Source: Symsagittifera roscoffensis (taxonomy: Eukaryota; Xenacoelomorpha; Acoela; Convolutidae). Taken from it: 60,000 bases of DNA. Shown here one piece after another: positions 12,613 to 24,986 of the stretch. The number at the start of each line of letters is the position of its first letter. Position 1 is the stretch's first letter. The notes under the pieces are model-generated. The model was not told the origin of the DNA. It searched no databases and worked only from the letters and a program-made list of their open reading frames with translations. Both the position numbers and the translations under genes were made by a program. The stretch covers positions 44,629,624 through 44,689,623 of the forward strand of contig NC_087066.1 of the NCBI RefSeq assembly GCF_963678635.1, given 5' to 3'.

Positions 12613-13880
12613 AATGTTAAAACATTTATTTAACAAGAAAGACATACTTCTCCTTTTATTTATCTTCTCAAGCTTTTTAACCTCCCTAATTCTCACTATA
12701 AATAAATGCATAAAAAACGCAATAATTCCTCTCGCATTAGCAACAGTTTTTTAAATCATTTTAATAGAAGAATATTACAAACAACACAGATTTTACACCT
12801 AAAAAATTACTTAGAACATTCCAACATTGCTAACCAACAACCAACACAACAATCCCTAACGACTGCCAACAACGCCAACATCTAGTCAGTTAAGCCAACC
12901 CCAATCACCAGCACGAATTTCATTTCAAGAAAATCCATACACATTTGAAGAAAGACACGCATTGTTACCCGAACCTTTATTACCCGTAGTTCGCCATGCA
13001 TCTCTAACCAAACCAACATAAAACATCTCTGAACCAACATATAGCATCTACCCTTCTCTCCAACAAAAACTTGGTAGAACAAGGCATCCTAGTCAAAACT
13101 AAAATCAAACATCTGCCATAGATAGACAAATAATTCATCCCAGACAAAATAGAAAGTTCGCAAAAACCAGAGTTCGTTTCAATTTATCTTCATCACCATC
13201 CCCAAATCATCTAGATCTCTCAAGTAAAACAATTCAGAGTACTCCTCCACCATTATAATCAGTTTCACAAAGAAAAACTCCAATTATTCCATCAGATTTT
13301 ATAGGATCAATCTCATCATCCGAACAAGTTCGTGAAAAACCATTTAATCCCCGTACTTCAACACAACGTCTTCCACATTGGTTGACACAAACTTTTACAC
13401 AAGGTGAACCAAACTTGGTAAATGACCCGAAAGATATCTCATCAGATACCATTTGTCACTACCAGAAACCCTATCACTACCTTCAACACCTTCAACAACA
13501 AGCCAAACATCAACCACAACATTTCCAATAGTTTTCCCTACGAAATTGGACGAAGTTACAGAAAACTTTTAAGTAATAATATACCTCTACGATTAGATTG
13601 GAATACATTCATAGCACCCCCTCCTTTTTTTGGACAATATCTTGATAGCCACAGATTACACAGTTGGGCACTCCACAGATTACAATACAGACACGGCATT
13701 CACAAATTTATACAGGAACAAAACATACGAATTCTAATACAAGACAATTTGACATTCAAAATTCAAATAACAGTATAACTAAATAGTTTAGTACATCACT
13801 CTCTATCTTTAGCCCCACTAAACATAACAACTCATTCTTTACCTCCACCGTTTATAACACGAGAACTTATCTACAAATAC
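12613..13880 (+). pseudogene. Membrane-anchored, Ser/Pro/Thr-rich ORF of retroelement, copy A
   Basis: An ATG at 12613 opens a frame with a strong hydrophobic segment (KKDILLLLFIFSSFLTSLIL), then stops. Beyond them the sequence keeps coding character: ARISFQENPYTFEERHALL near 12910, a Ser/Pro/Thr-rich part, and at 13422-13778 a frame with APPPFFGQYLDSHRLHSW. In copy B the last part is longer and open (20961-21437), so it was probably one protein. No known family is recognised. Position after pol and the hydrophobic start fit an accessory or envelope-associated product, which is inference. Confidence 0.45.
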
Positions 13881-13948
13881 AATAGATATACAAAAAACAC
13901 ACTTGGATACATAACATTCTAAAATCCATACTGAGGACTATCATACAC

Positions 13949-14996
13949 ATGAAGATTTTAATCATAATTTCTCTTCTTATCCTTTTCCCTTTTATTTTTT
14001 AACATCACATAAAAATCCTTAACATCGCAATAAATCAAGTAACTCAATGCGAATCGGAATCACAAGAAAAAAAACAACAAAAATAGTAGCAACACTTTAC
14101 TCAAAACCTAGAGCTACAACCCTAACTTGATATAAATTCACAGCAAAATTCTCAGAGAAAGAAAAAAGTACATTGTTCACAAGTCTCTTATGGAAACAGA
14201 AATAGACTCGATCATGAATCTTTCAATCAAAGCAATATTGAAAAACTTTCACATCTAAACCCTGACGACTGTAAAAATGAACTTAGATGATTGAAATTAA
14301 ACTCAAATAAAGGCACAAATCAAAAACTGTAAATTTTTAAGTATTTCGAGACTCAGCACATCAAGTCGAAGTAGAAAGGTATCAGGAACATATAAAATTA
14401 GACAATAAAGACCCATTTCACGGCACAAACGGACGTCTAACATATGATTTACACGATAAAAATTAGATGCAACACATTGGAACAAATAACCCTTCAAACT
14501 GCAACGCAGACACAAAAAATTAAGGGTATCAAGAAAAAATGTTTTTTGGTCGGAAAATTCAATTAGAAACAGTACAACTGACACGATATTTAAAAGATGA
14601 CACAATATTATATCAAGGAAAACGCTTACCTTGTAAAAACAAACCAAGGATACTGCGATCTAACCACACGCACACATGCAACCATCGTTTGGTTCCCTGT
14701 AGACACGTCTACAACATTTCAAGTTGCAAAGATTCACGCAAGAATGATGAAATTCCATCAAAAATACTTCATTGAAACAATTTCCTTTGACCAAGTCAAC
14801 CCCAACAAAATAAGACAAAAGAATCAACAATACAAAAACATCGACAGAATAGAAATTAAATAAACACGTTTTCAAATATATCCCGAATCTGAAGTCGCCT
14901 GCAAACAAAAAATTCCACTATATAAAATAGAATATTCAAAAATACTTGTCGAATACGAAAAAGGTTTCGATATGAAAACTGGAAAATTATTTATTA
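13949..14996 (+). pseudogene. Envelope-like region of retroelement, copy A (truncated)
   Basis: The ATG at 13949 begins a classic signal-peptide-like stretch (MKILIIISLLILFPFIF) followed at once by a stop. Downstream frames contain cysteines and possible secreted-domain sequence, best preserved at 14597-14863 (GYCDLTTRTHATIVWFPVD). The copy stops abruptly at about 14996 where the tandem duplicate begins after a 31-bp filler. Envelope is inferred from position and signal peptide only; no envelope family is recognised. All frames are broken. Confidence 0.4.
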
Positions 14997-15027
14997 AACA
15001 AAGGACCTGAACCAGTAACTACACCAC

Positions 15028-16683
15028 TTCATCAAAATTGGATACACAGACGCACAGCTATAATCCAAACCACAGTTGATTGCGCAGCACAAAAATGGTT
15101 TTCAACTTTACCTTTGGACATTAAATCAGCTTGAAAAAGATTCACACAAGAATTTTTAAAGTTTTCGACTCTAAACGAAATAAACAACATCAAAGAGTAT
15201 TATGTAATGAAATCCATAAACTCCTAACAAAACCATTGAACAACTTGCACAAAGAATCGAAACATTGGTTAGAAAAGCATACTCACTTAATAAATGACAG
15301 AAGTCTCAATGGTGGTTTTAACACCACAACTACGAAAACTAGCAAAAAAAGAGAGCATCACATCCATCCTCAATTCGAAAATCCGACATAGACTTCCGAA
15401 AGTTCGTAGACAAACTAGAATAGTCTGAAATCACAATGAAATTGAAAAAAAAAAACAGAAAATTTGAAGTTACCATATGTAAATAACATTCATACAAGCA
15501 CTTCACAAAAGAATATCAAACGAGATTCCGACATTGAACTAGCTGAAAAAATTACTCAGATATTAAATATCTATGAGAAAGTTACAAATTTTAAAGGCAA
15601 ACCATCATTCAAAAACTGGTGTATTTATTGCGGTAAAAATGGCTATTGGATTTTATCGAATGTTGACTAAAACAGCAAGACAATTAGAGTAAACCACAAA
15701 AAAATAGAGAACCAAATAAATCTTTTTACCAATACATGAAAAAAGATCAAAACCTACCAAAAAAGAAAATTCACAGTAAAAATAGTTCAGAAAATCACTC
15801 CCAGACAATTATAATAAGTATAGACAACAATCACCCTACCAAAATAACTTTTGCGGAAGATCTCCAGATCGAAAAAATCACAAAATTTTTCACAAAAATG
15901 ATACAGCAGATCAAATAGTCAAAAAAACCAGTTTCGAAATAATTACTCAAGATCAAACTCAAAAAAAAGTAAATACTCAAACTATGACAGAACTCGTTCC
16001 AATTCAAACTCTCGAAATAGATTTTATTCAAACATTCGAACCAGAAGTTCTTCATATAATGGAAACTGGAATTACTCGAATAAGAGAAATAGACAATACT
16101 CAGACAATAGATAGGGAAACTATTCAAACAACAGATCAAACTATAACAACAATTAGAAAAGATAACAAGATAGTTCTAGAAATTGAAACTATAATTACGC
16201 AAAGACAAGGAAATTATTCTCAGTCACCACACAGAAACGATACACAATATCAAAATTCCCAACAAAATTATAGAAGCAGTACAACTAAACACCAAAGACA
16301 GATAAATCAGGATTATCAACCAAACAAACTCAATCAGACCCTTACAATATTGATAATACAGAAAATGCAGAATTACAGTTAATTCACATAAGTTATGAGT
16401 TCACAGATGACTAGAGCGAAACAGAAAATACGCTTTCAAAATCATGCTTCACATTGAAGAAGATTACGAAATACCAATTGAATTGAATTATTATCACAAT
16501 CACGAACATTTTATTAATTCTGCTGAACAAAACACTACACAGAATATGACAGATTATGCCAAACAAGAACTCAAAAGACGTTCAAGTATGAATAACATAT
16601 ATCAAAATACGACAAATAAATCACAACTACCTAAGGAAAAAATTTGGACACTTCCACTTTTATTAGAAAGTCCAAAAAACTAA
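15028..16683 (+). pseudogene. Gag-like region, copy B
   Basis: Repeats the 7485-9137 part of copy A almost exactly: the capsid-like stretch (frame 15131-15391), the same decayed zinc knuckle CIYCGKNGYWILS at about 15618-15657, and the Gln/Thr-rich frame (15984-16382) with a handful of substitutions. It shares copy A's stops. The 5' part of gag is absent because the duplication starts inside gag. Confidence 0.6.
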
Positions 16684-16694
16684 ATTTTTCAGTC

Positions 16695-19600
16695 GCCAGA
16701 CCTTGAGATTGACTTTTTAATAGATTCAGGAGCAGAAGCAAACATCATAAACATCCCCACTTGGAATGACCTACATCCAAAATTATCACCATTAAAAACC
16801 TCAAACAATTTAGCTACAGCACAAGGCTCAAGTTTAACAAACTATGGAAAAAGCCAACTGTTCCTCGTTCCCACTCAAACAATGGAACAAAACAAACTGC
16901 TAAAAAAAACTTTTAAACAAGTTTTCACATCAAAGATAGTTGGAATTCTATTTATTTAAAAAAATCTACCTATTATAAATTTTATAAATAGTAAATTTCT
17001 TATAAAAGATAAATACACAAGAACAATTGACACATCACTAACTTTTTTTCAAAGTTTAAATAAGCAACCAAGAACGAAAACACCTGAAAACAAAATCAGG
17101 ATATGTATACAATTTCTCAAAAAGTCAAGTACATCAATACAATATTGATCAAATTAAACCACGACCATATATGTCAGATTTTGAGTTTAAACCAAATCAG
17201 AAATTTTTGTAACAATTTCTTCTATCAAACACACAAAAAACACAAGTTCCTATTTCATCTCTCTACACGTCTACAACAATTCAACATACAAAAAAACACT
17301 ACCCTTGGGATTATTAGGATATTTTAAAAGAAATGCAAGAAATTCTCCCAGAGTAGAAACAGCATATAGAGTAAAAAACATTTTAAAATTATTAGACGTA
17401 TGTCAATCAACAATTTTCAATAAAGAATTAGCAATTAATAAAAAAATAAAGATTCAAAACGAAACACAGACTATTTAACAAAATTTAATTTGAGCCAACA
17501 TTCCAATTTTCAAAATATACTCAAGAACAGCAAAAGTTTCTCACGATGTTCAACTTTCAACGTTCGCAAACCACACTACTTGAACACCCAATGGTTTATG
17601 TCACATCTAAATTTGATGTTGGAAAAATAAAGTCACCATTACTATTGCCCCTAAAACCTGACGCAGTTTTCAAAAAACTACGAGCAAGTAAAGTTCCAAT
17701 TCACTTACAGGATAAAGTTATTGGACTTTTAGATATCTTAGAACAATACAAAATCATTTTCCAGTCAACAACGAAGAACAGCCAAAAGGAAACACATTCA
17801 TAAACCCCGTTTTTATTCTCGCTAAAAGACAATCATTAAAAATTGTTCTGAATGCTGGATACCTAAATTCACTCATCGACGAATCCAAATTCAATTGGCC
17901 CATAGAACCAATTCAAGTAATCCTCACAAAAATAAACGGACATTACTTTAGAACAGCTGACATAAACAGCGCATATGATCAAATGCCACTAGATGAACAA
18001 TCAAGACGCTTAACACAATTCGCTATTGGAATCAGCAAAACCAGTTCAATAGAATATTCTAAAGAATCTCCATAGGACCAGCAGCTTTTCAGCAATTTCA
18101 GCATTTAGGAGTAAAATTTTCGGATCCTTCATTCTTAGCAAAACTGTTATAACTTATTTTGACGGTTTTTTCATGCTATCGCAAGCAAAAGGCGACATGT
18201 TTCAAGTATTGGATGAATATCACCAGATACTACTTAGAGAAAACATAAAAGCAGCCCCGGATAAATCACATTTCTTTGTAACCCGTGTTGAATACCTTTG
18301 ACATTTTATCGAAGGAAACACGATCACTCCATTAAAATCTTGCATAGATGCAATCATAAATTTTCAAACACCATCAAATAAAAAAATCTAAGAATTTCTT
18401 CGAATGCTAAATTTTCTAAGCAAACACGTATATAAAATGCAATTATACTTAAGAGCATTTTATAAAATACCTAGACAACAAAATAATTTTGAATGGACAA
18501 CAGAACACCAAAAACGATTTGAAGAAACAAAAGCACTCCTTACTGAACAAATAACAAATACGATTCCAGACCCAGACCAACCATTTTATGCATGTGCGAT
18601 GATTCAAAGTTTGGCATCGGCGCAGCATTATTACAATCCCATAACGGAACAAATAAAGTGAATATTATCTCAGCTAATTCAAGGCTATTTACACAAGCAG
18701 AACTTAGACTCTCTACACTTATGTGAGAATGTACCGCTATAATATATACTCTCAGAGAATATGAATTTCTAATCCTTGGATCAAAACATCCAACAGTTTT
18801 ATTTACAGAACCCAAACTTATAATTTTCATTTTCACACAGAATCAAATCCAAACCATAAAATTTATAGGTTTCAATTAACACTCTGAAAATTTCCAAACT
18901 TATTTATAGTCTGGGCTGCAGGAAAAAATTTTTGCTTTACCAGAAACACTCAATCGAAACACACCGCCCGAACTAATACCAAGAAAAACGACAGTAGAAA
19001 TACCGCAAAAGAAAAGTTTTTTTCTTGCAAAAGACGGAGCGTCACCACAATTAGAATGCAACTATGGAGAAAAAACCGACCTCGAAAATGTACAAATAAA
19101 TTACTTACAATATTTCCCACTATATCTAGATTGCCAAAAAAATCATTATAAAGTAGATTTATTAGGAATTTCTACATTTAATCCAAAACCAGTTTCATCA
19201 TTGATCAAAAACAATACACAACAAAAGCCAAAAAAAAGTGCATAAGACAATTTCATTGCCCTTAGTAGAAAGAGCAAACTTAACCAAAAATATAGAATTA
19301 TCGGGACCTCCAGACTTAGACTTTTAATACACAAAAAGTCAAGCCTTCAATCTACATGACCCCTAGATAATATACCCCTGTCAAAAGAGAAATAAAAACA
19401 TATTTCTACCAGCCACAGAAAAATTAACCTTAGAGAATTTTCATAAACATCAAAATCTCGACCCAATTATTCGACAATTAAACCCTGGCACAAATACAAA
19501 ACAATATCTGTAAAAGCAGATATTACAATTTTATGAAACAACACACTTCTTGGATACTTCAGAAAATTTAAAAACACAACCGTAAATAAGAACACCAACA

Positions 19601-19830
19601 TTCGGGAATACCAAACACCCGAAACAAAAGTCTTCCTTTAAATATGATACTCATAGTATTTCATATTTTACATATATTGAATACAAAAGGACATACAGGA
19701 GCAGAAAATCTTAATCATAGTTTATACAAACTTTTTTTACTTTCCAAAGGCACCAGATTGGGTCAAAGTTTTATGTAACGACTGTATAATACGTCAATTA
19801 AGCAAATCATATCCACATCAAGAACAAATA
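16695..19830 (+). pseudogene. Pol-like region, copy B
   Basis: Same content as copy A: D-S-G protease motif at 16723-16731 (here IDSGAEA), RT with TADINSAYDQMPLDEQ near 17954, polymerase motif Y-F-D-G at 18155-18166, RNase H-like sequence to about 18890, and an H2C2 integrase zinc domain at about 19650-19820. The integrase core is missing here too. One tract near 16815 is better preserved than in copy A (ATAQGSSLTNYGKSQLFL versus a stop in A). Not functional. Confidence 0.75.
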
Positions 19831-20192
19831 GCAGAAAAGCAAGTCTTTAAAGGACAAACTTTAATTTGTCAAAAAATTAATAAACAATCCGACCACACTC
19901 AATCTCCAACTCGGAAAAAAAGTAATTTGATGAACCGAATCATTCTTCAAATGCTTCTTTCTCAATCAATTCGACTCCTCAAGACAACAATTGTTAAAAA
20001 ATTCTTCTATTTTTTTTAATTTTTTTTGCATTTTAGTATAATTTTCCTTGTGAACGCCCTCGAAATAATTCTACTCCTCTTTATAATTTTTTGCAGCTTT
20101 TCCGTATTTTTTCATTCCCTAACCAAAGCCTACCTCAACTTCTCAAAAAACTTGACCAGCTCCTGAGGTACGATATCTCAAAAACTATCTAA

Positions 20193-21437
20193 ATGTTAAA
20201 ACATTTACTTAACAAGAAAGACATACTTCTCCTTTTATTTATCTTCTCAAGCTTTTTAACCTCCCTTATTCTCACTATAATTAAATGCATAAAAAACGCA
20301 ATAAATCCTCTCGCATTAGCAACAGTTTTTTAAATCATTTTAATAGAAGAATATTACAAACAACACAGATTTTACACCTAAAAAATTACTTAGAACATTC
20401 CAAAATTGCTAACCAACAACCAACACAACAATCCCTACCGACTGCCAACAACGCCAACATCTAGTCAGTTAAGTCAACCCCAATCATCAGCACGAATTTC
20501 ATTTCAAGAAATTCCATACACATTTGAAGAAAGACACGCATTGTTACCCAAACCTTTATTACCCGTAGTTCGCCATGCACCTCTAAGCAAACCAACATAA
20601 AACATCTCTGAACCAACATATAGCATCTACCCTTCTCTCCAACAAAATCTTGGTAGAACAAGGCATCCTAGTCAAAACTAAAATCAGACATCTACCATAG
20701 ATAGACAAATAATTCATCCCAGACAAAATAGAAAGTTCGCAAAAACCAGAGTTCATTTCAATTTATCTTCATCACCATCCCCAAATCATCTAGATCTCTC
20801 AAGTAAAACAATTCAAAGTACTCCTTCACCATTACAATCAGTTTCACAAAGAAAAACTCCAATTATTCCATCAGATTTTATAGGATCAATCTCATCATCC
20901 AAACAAGTTCGTGAAAAACCATTTAACCCCCGTACTTCAACACAACGTCTTCCACATTGGTTGACACAAACTTTTACACAATGTGAACCAAACTTGGTAA
21001 ATGACCCGAAAGATATCTCATCAGATACCATTTTGTCACTACCAGAAACCCTATCACTACCTTCAACACCTTCAACAACAAGCCAAACTTCAACCACAAC
21101 ATTTCCAATAGTTTTCCCTACGAAATTGAACGACAGATACAGAAAACTTTTAAGTAATAGTATACCTCTACGATTAGATTGGAATACATTCATAGCACCC
21201 CCTCCTTTTTTTGGACAATATCTTGATAGCCACAGATTACACAGTTGGGAACTCCACAGATTACAATACAGACACGGCATTCACAAATTTATACAGGAAC
21301 AAAACATACGAATTCTAATACAAGACAATTTGACATTCAAAATTCAAATAACAGTAAAACTAAATAATTTAGTACATCACTCTCTATCTTTAGCCCCACT
21401 AAACATAACAACTCAATCTTTAACTCCACCGTTATAA
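20193..21437 (+). pseudogene. Membrane-anchored, Ser/Pro/Thr-rich ORF, copy B
   Basis: Counterpart of 12613-13880. It has the same hydrophobic start at 20193, and 20406-20600 is open (SARISFQEIPYTFEERHALL). The longest open part is 20961-21437, 158 residues: a Thr/Ser/Pro-rich linker, then DRYRKLLSNSIPLRLDWNTF and APPPFFGQYLDSHRLHSWEL. The copy A equivalent carries extra stops and indels, so this copy is closer to the original. Family unknown. Confidence 0.45.
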
Positions 21438-21528
21438 CAAGAGAACTTATCTACAAATACAATAGATATACAAAAAAGACACTTGGATACATAACATTCT
21501 ATAATCCATACTGAGGACTATCATACAC

Positions 21529-24340
21529 ATGAAGATTTTAATCATAATTTCTCTTCTTATCCTTTTCCCTTTTATTTTTTAACATCACATAAAAATCCTC
21601 CCCCCCCCCTCCCCCACCCCGATTAGGACCACAAGACTTCTTGGTTACGCATTACAATTGAGAAGAAAATGACCTAAAACACTCCAAAAGTAAGCAAAAA
21701 ATCAAGTAACTCAATGCGAATCGGAATCACAAGAAAAAAAAAACAACAAAATTAGTAGCAAAACTTTACTCAAAACCTAGAGCTACAACCCTAACTTGAT
21801 ATAAATTCACAGCAAAATTCTCAGAGAAAGAAAAAAGTACATTGTTCACGAGTCTCTTATGGAAACAGAAATAGACTCGATCATGAATCTTTCTATCAAA
21901 GCAATATTAAAAAACTTTCACATCTAAACCCTGACGACTGTAAAAATGAACTTAGATGATTGAAATTAAACGCAAATAAAGGCACAAATCAAAAACTGTA
22001 AATTTTTAAGTATTTCGAGACTCAGCACATCAAGCCGAAGTAGAAAGGTATCAGGAACATATAAAATTAGACGATAAAGACCCATTTCACAGCACAAACG
22101 GACGTCTAACATATGATTTACACGATAAAAATTAGATGCCACACATTGGAATAAATAACCCTTCAAACTGCAAAGCAGACACAAAAAATAAAGGGTATCA
22201 AGAAATAGTGTTTTTTGGTCGGAAAATTCAATTAGAAACAGTACAACTGACACGATATTTAAAATATGACACAATATTATATCAAGGAAAACGCTTACCT
22301 TGTAAAAACAAACCAAGGATATTGCGATCTAACCACACGCACACATGCAACCATCGTTTGGTTCCCTGTAGACACGTCTACATTTTTTCAAGTTGCCAAG
22401 ATTCACGCAAGAATGATGAAATTCCATCAAAAATACTTCCTTGAATCAATTTCCTTTGACCAAGTCAACCCCAACAATATAAGTCAAAAGAATCAACAAT
22501 ACAAAAACATCGACAGAATAGAAATTAAATAAACACGTTTTCAAATGTATCCCGAATCTGAAGTCGCCTGCAAACATAAAATTCCACTATATAAAATAGA
22601 ATATTCAAAAATACTTTTCGAATACGAAAAAGGTTTCGATATGAAAACTGGAAAATTATTTATTAACCCAACTCAGATAAACAAAAGTTATACCGACGAA
22701 AACACATACTTTCCAGTAACATTTCTTAAAAACGGAAATGTTGGTGGAAATTTTCGTCCACAAGATAAAGACAGCACACGTTTACAAGAACTATCACTTA
22801 TGAACAACACTTATTTTGGCGCGATTCACTATGACATCCATTTAGACTTGAACTTAGATTATACAATAAACAGGATTTTACAATAAACCTCACTATCAGA
22901 AGTAGCAACACTACATCGTTTATGCGAACTAGAATGAACCCAATTTCTCCAATCACTTGCATTAGAAGTAATAAAAAATAACTTATGCGGGTTTTCTGTT
23001 ATCAGGAAACAGATTACATTTTATCGTCTTTGAAGGAAATATACTATGGTACTACACATGCACTAAAAAATATCACCGTTATATGTTTTTGATGATAAAA
23101 CATGTTACAAAAGAATCCTTATATTCTATAAAAATAAAGTACATATGATAGATACACTTTCCAGACGCACATACTTTTGGGATACAGCCGTACCATGTGG
23201 ATCTGAAAATAGCCACAATGTTGTACAGCTAAATCCAGATGAGGATAAATACTTCCTTCTCACTCCATATCCTACCCTTATGCTACCACTAAAAAAATTC
23301 TCACCAGAAAGCATAAGAGCAATCGCTCGCAATCCAAAAAAAGACTTACAATAATTCGGTATTTATTCCAGATCAGATATACAGCATCACATTTGGACAC
23401 AACAATGTCAAGAACTCCTCACTAAAACACCATATCCTACTCTGATGCCACCATTAAAGAGATTTTCACCAGAAAGCATAAGAGCTATTGCTCGTAGCCC
23501 AAATATATTTTACAATCCATAGGTATATATTCAAGATCAGATATACAACATCACATTCGTACACAACAATTTCAAGAACTCCCAACGAAATTGGACATAA
23601 TCCAAAGACAATCAAAAAATCAAAACTTCAGCAAACTTGCCGAAACCGCAGGATTTTCTGAAATCTACGCACAAGACTACAGCGGATACTTTAAAGATAT
23701 AAAAGATTATATATATAGAATATATTTATGTATTTAAACGGCGGAAAAGTTGTCCACAAGTTATTTCCCCCATGAACATTTTTAGTTTTGATGACATAAA
23801 AATGAACTTCTCGCCTTTCTAGGATGGCCCTATTACATCTTAGAAAGATTAACTGTTTTATATGCAATGCTAAATTTCTTATGATTCTTTTTCTCATTGC
23901 CCAAAGGAATATAAAACACGTGCGCTATACACACAAGTAAACAAACGAGCAAGCATAGCACGGATTTTGTTTGCAGGGGTTTTTGGAATATTTTCAACCT
24001 CAATTAAAAAAATCCTTTGAGACGCTCACATAAGTGAATATAACAAAAAATTATCAATCACAACTAACACATACGACAACTCACAAGACAATAGGAATAC
24101 AACACCCACTGCAACACAATCACAAAACTTCAACATAGACACTCACTATCTTCAGTATCACGAGACTATAGACGCACACCGCTATCAGAGCACACCTTCT
24201 TTAGTCATAGCTACCCACAAAGCCCAGTTTCTCATATAGTAGTCCATCAACCAAACATAGACGACACATATGAACAGATCATCGAACAGCCACATACAGA
24301 TCATCGAACAGCCACATTGTTCTCAGAACAACTATATTTT
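21529..24340 (+). pseudogene. Envelope-like region of retroelement, copy B (full 3' extent)
   Basis: It begins with the same signal-peptide-like MKILIIISLLILFPFIF at 21529 and stop. Unlike copy A it continues past 22668: an open frame at 22545-22886 (EVACKHKIPLYKIEYSKILF, GAIHYDIHLDLNLDYT) and another at 23145-23354 (TYFWDTAVPCGSENSHNV). A 165-bp in-frame tandem duplication lies at 23265-23594. Near 23940 a hydrophobic stretch (ILFAGVFGIFSTSI) follows basic residues, which could be a fusion-peptide-like or transmembrane segment. Reading frames are broken throughout. An envelope role is inferred from position, signal peptide, cysteines and hydrophobic segment; no family match is claimed. Confidence 0.4.
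23265..23594 (+). repeat. 165-bp tandem duplication, two copies
   Basis: The segment starting CCATATCCTAC at 23265 recurs at 23430, a period of 165 bp (55 codons, frame-preserving). Both copies encode TPYPTLM-PLK-FSPESIRAIAR and then a RSDIQHHI-like or RSDIYNIT-like tract. The copies have diverged by several substitutions. Confidence 0.8.
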
Positions 24341-24349
24341 TAGCTCACG

Positions 24350-24986
24350 ATGAGCCGCCAAGTTGCATCCCTGAACCCCTCCCTATCCTACCCGTCCAAC
24401 CTTCAACGCCAATCTTCCCGTATTTCCCTTTCTAACTTGACCTCTTCCCCCTTGCCATCATTCACCATTAATTCACCACGTATGGATTCTGATGAATCCA
24501 CAAACACTGTTTTAAACACCATTTCACAGTTTAATATTTCAGTCATTGACATCCCACACGAATTCCAGAACTCCGAGCTCAGCATATCCTTTTTTCGCAA
24601 CCCCCCTTCCAACTTATTCAGACTCAAACTCACGAACAAAAGTCCCCAGCCCCCTCCTCCTACAGAGATGCCACCCCAATCTACTCCCCTCTGACGAATT
24701 ACCAACCCGACACTTCCTGCCCTGTCATGACGAACTAGAGCACGAGCTTGATAATTTCATAACCTTACAACTGCAGCTTCAAACCAATAACACACCAACA
24801 ATTCATAATGTAGCACAATCCGTATCCCCTTTCAAATTCTCCAGCCCAGTCTTCACAGTAGAAGGAACCCGAGCCCACCGAGTATTTAAAAGAAAACACC
24901 CAAATGCCCAAACACTTCCGCAACCCCGACCTCCCCGATTGTTTTCCCCTCACCCACAGCACACCAATACAAAAGAAACTCTATGA
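24350..24986 (+). pseudogene. Pro/Ser-rich ORF at the 3' end of the retroelement, one frameshift
   Basis: An ATG at 24350 opens 114 codons rich in Ser, Pro and Asn (SRISLSNLTSSPLPSF) ending in a PPPP run. An overlapping frame (open to 24986) then continues with coding character: DELEHELDNFITLQLQLQ, a basic patch VFKRKHPNAQ and a Pro-rich tail. The two halves look like one protein broken by a frameshift near 24690. No family recognised. Just upstream a 21-bp unit (CAGATCATCGAACAGCCACA) is repeated twice at about 24277-24317. Confidence 0.4.

Larger units (their letters stand above)
7485..14996 (+). repeat. 7.5-kb direct repeat, left copy
   Basis: From TTCATCAAAATTGG to TTTATTTATTA this block is repeated at 15028-22668 with only scattered substitutions and small indels. 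Junctions are sharp on both sides: left flanks differ (CAAATGCCGCA versus CTACACCAC) and right flanks differ (AACAAAGGACC versus ACCCAACTCAG). Confidence 0.9.
15028..22668 (+). repeat. 7.5-kb direct repeat, right copy
   Basis: Right-hand copy of 7485-14996. The spacer between copies is 31 bp. It differs by few substitutions, a short extra segment near 17325, and an about 110-bp C-rich segment at 21600-21705 where the left copy has about 20 bp. Nonsense codons and the Y-F-D-G lesion are shared with the left copy. Confidence 0.9.

Noticed and set aside
14303-14908. Minus-strand frames of 82-116 codons in the retroelement (also 20813-21280, 21966-22316)
   Set aside because: Antisense shadows of the plus-strand decayed ORFs.
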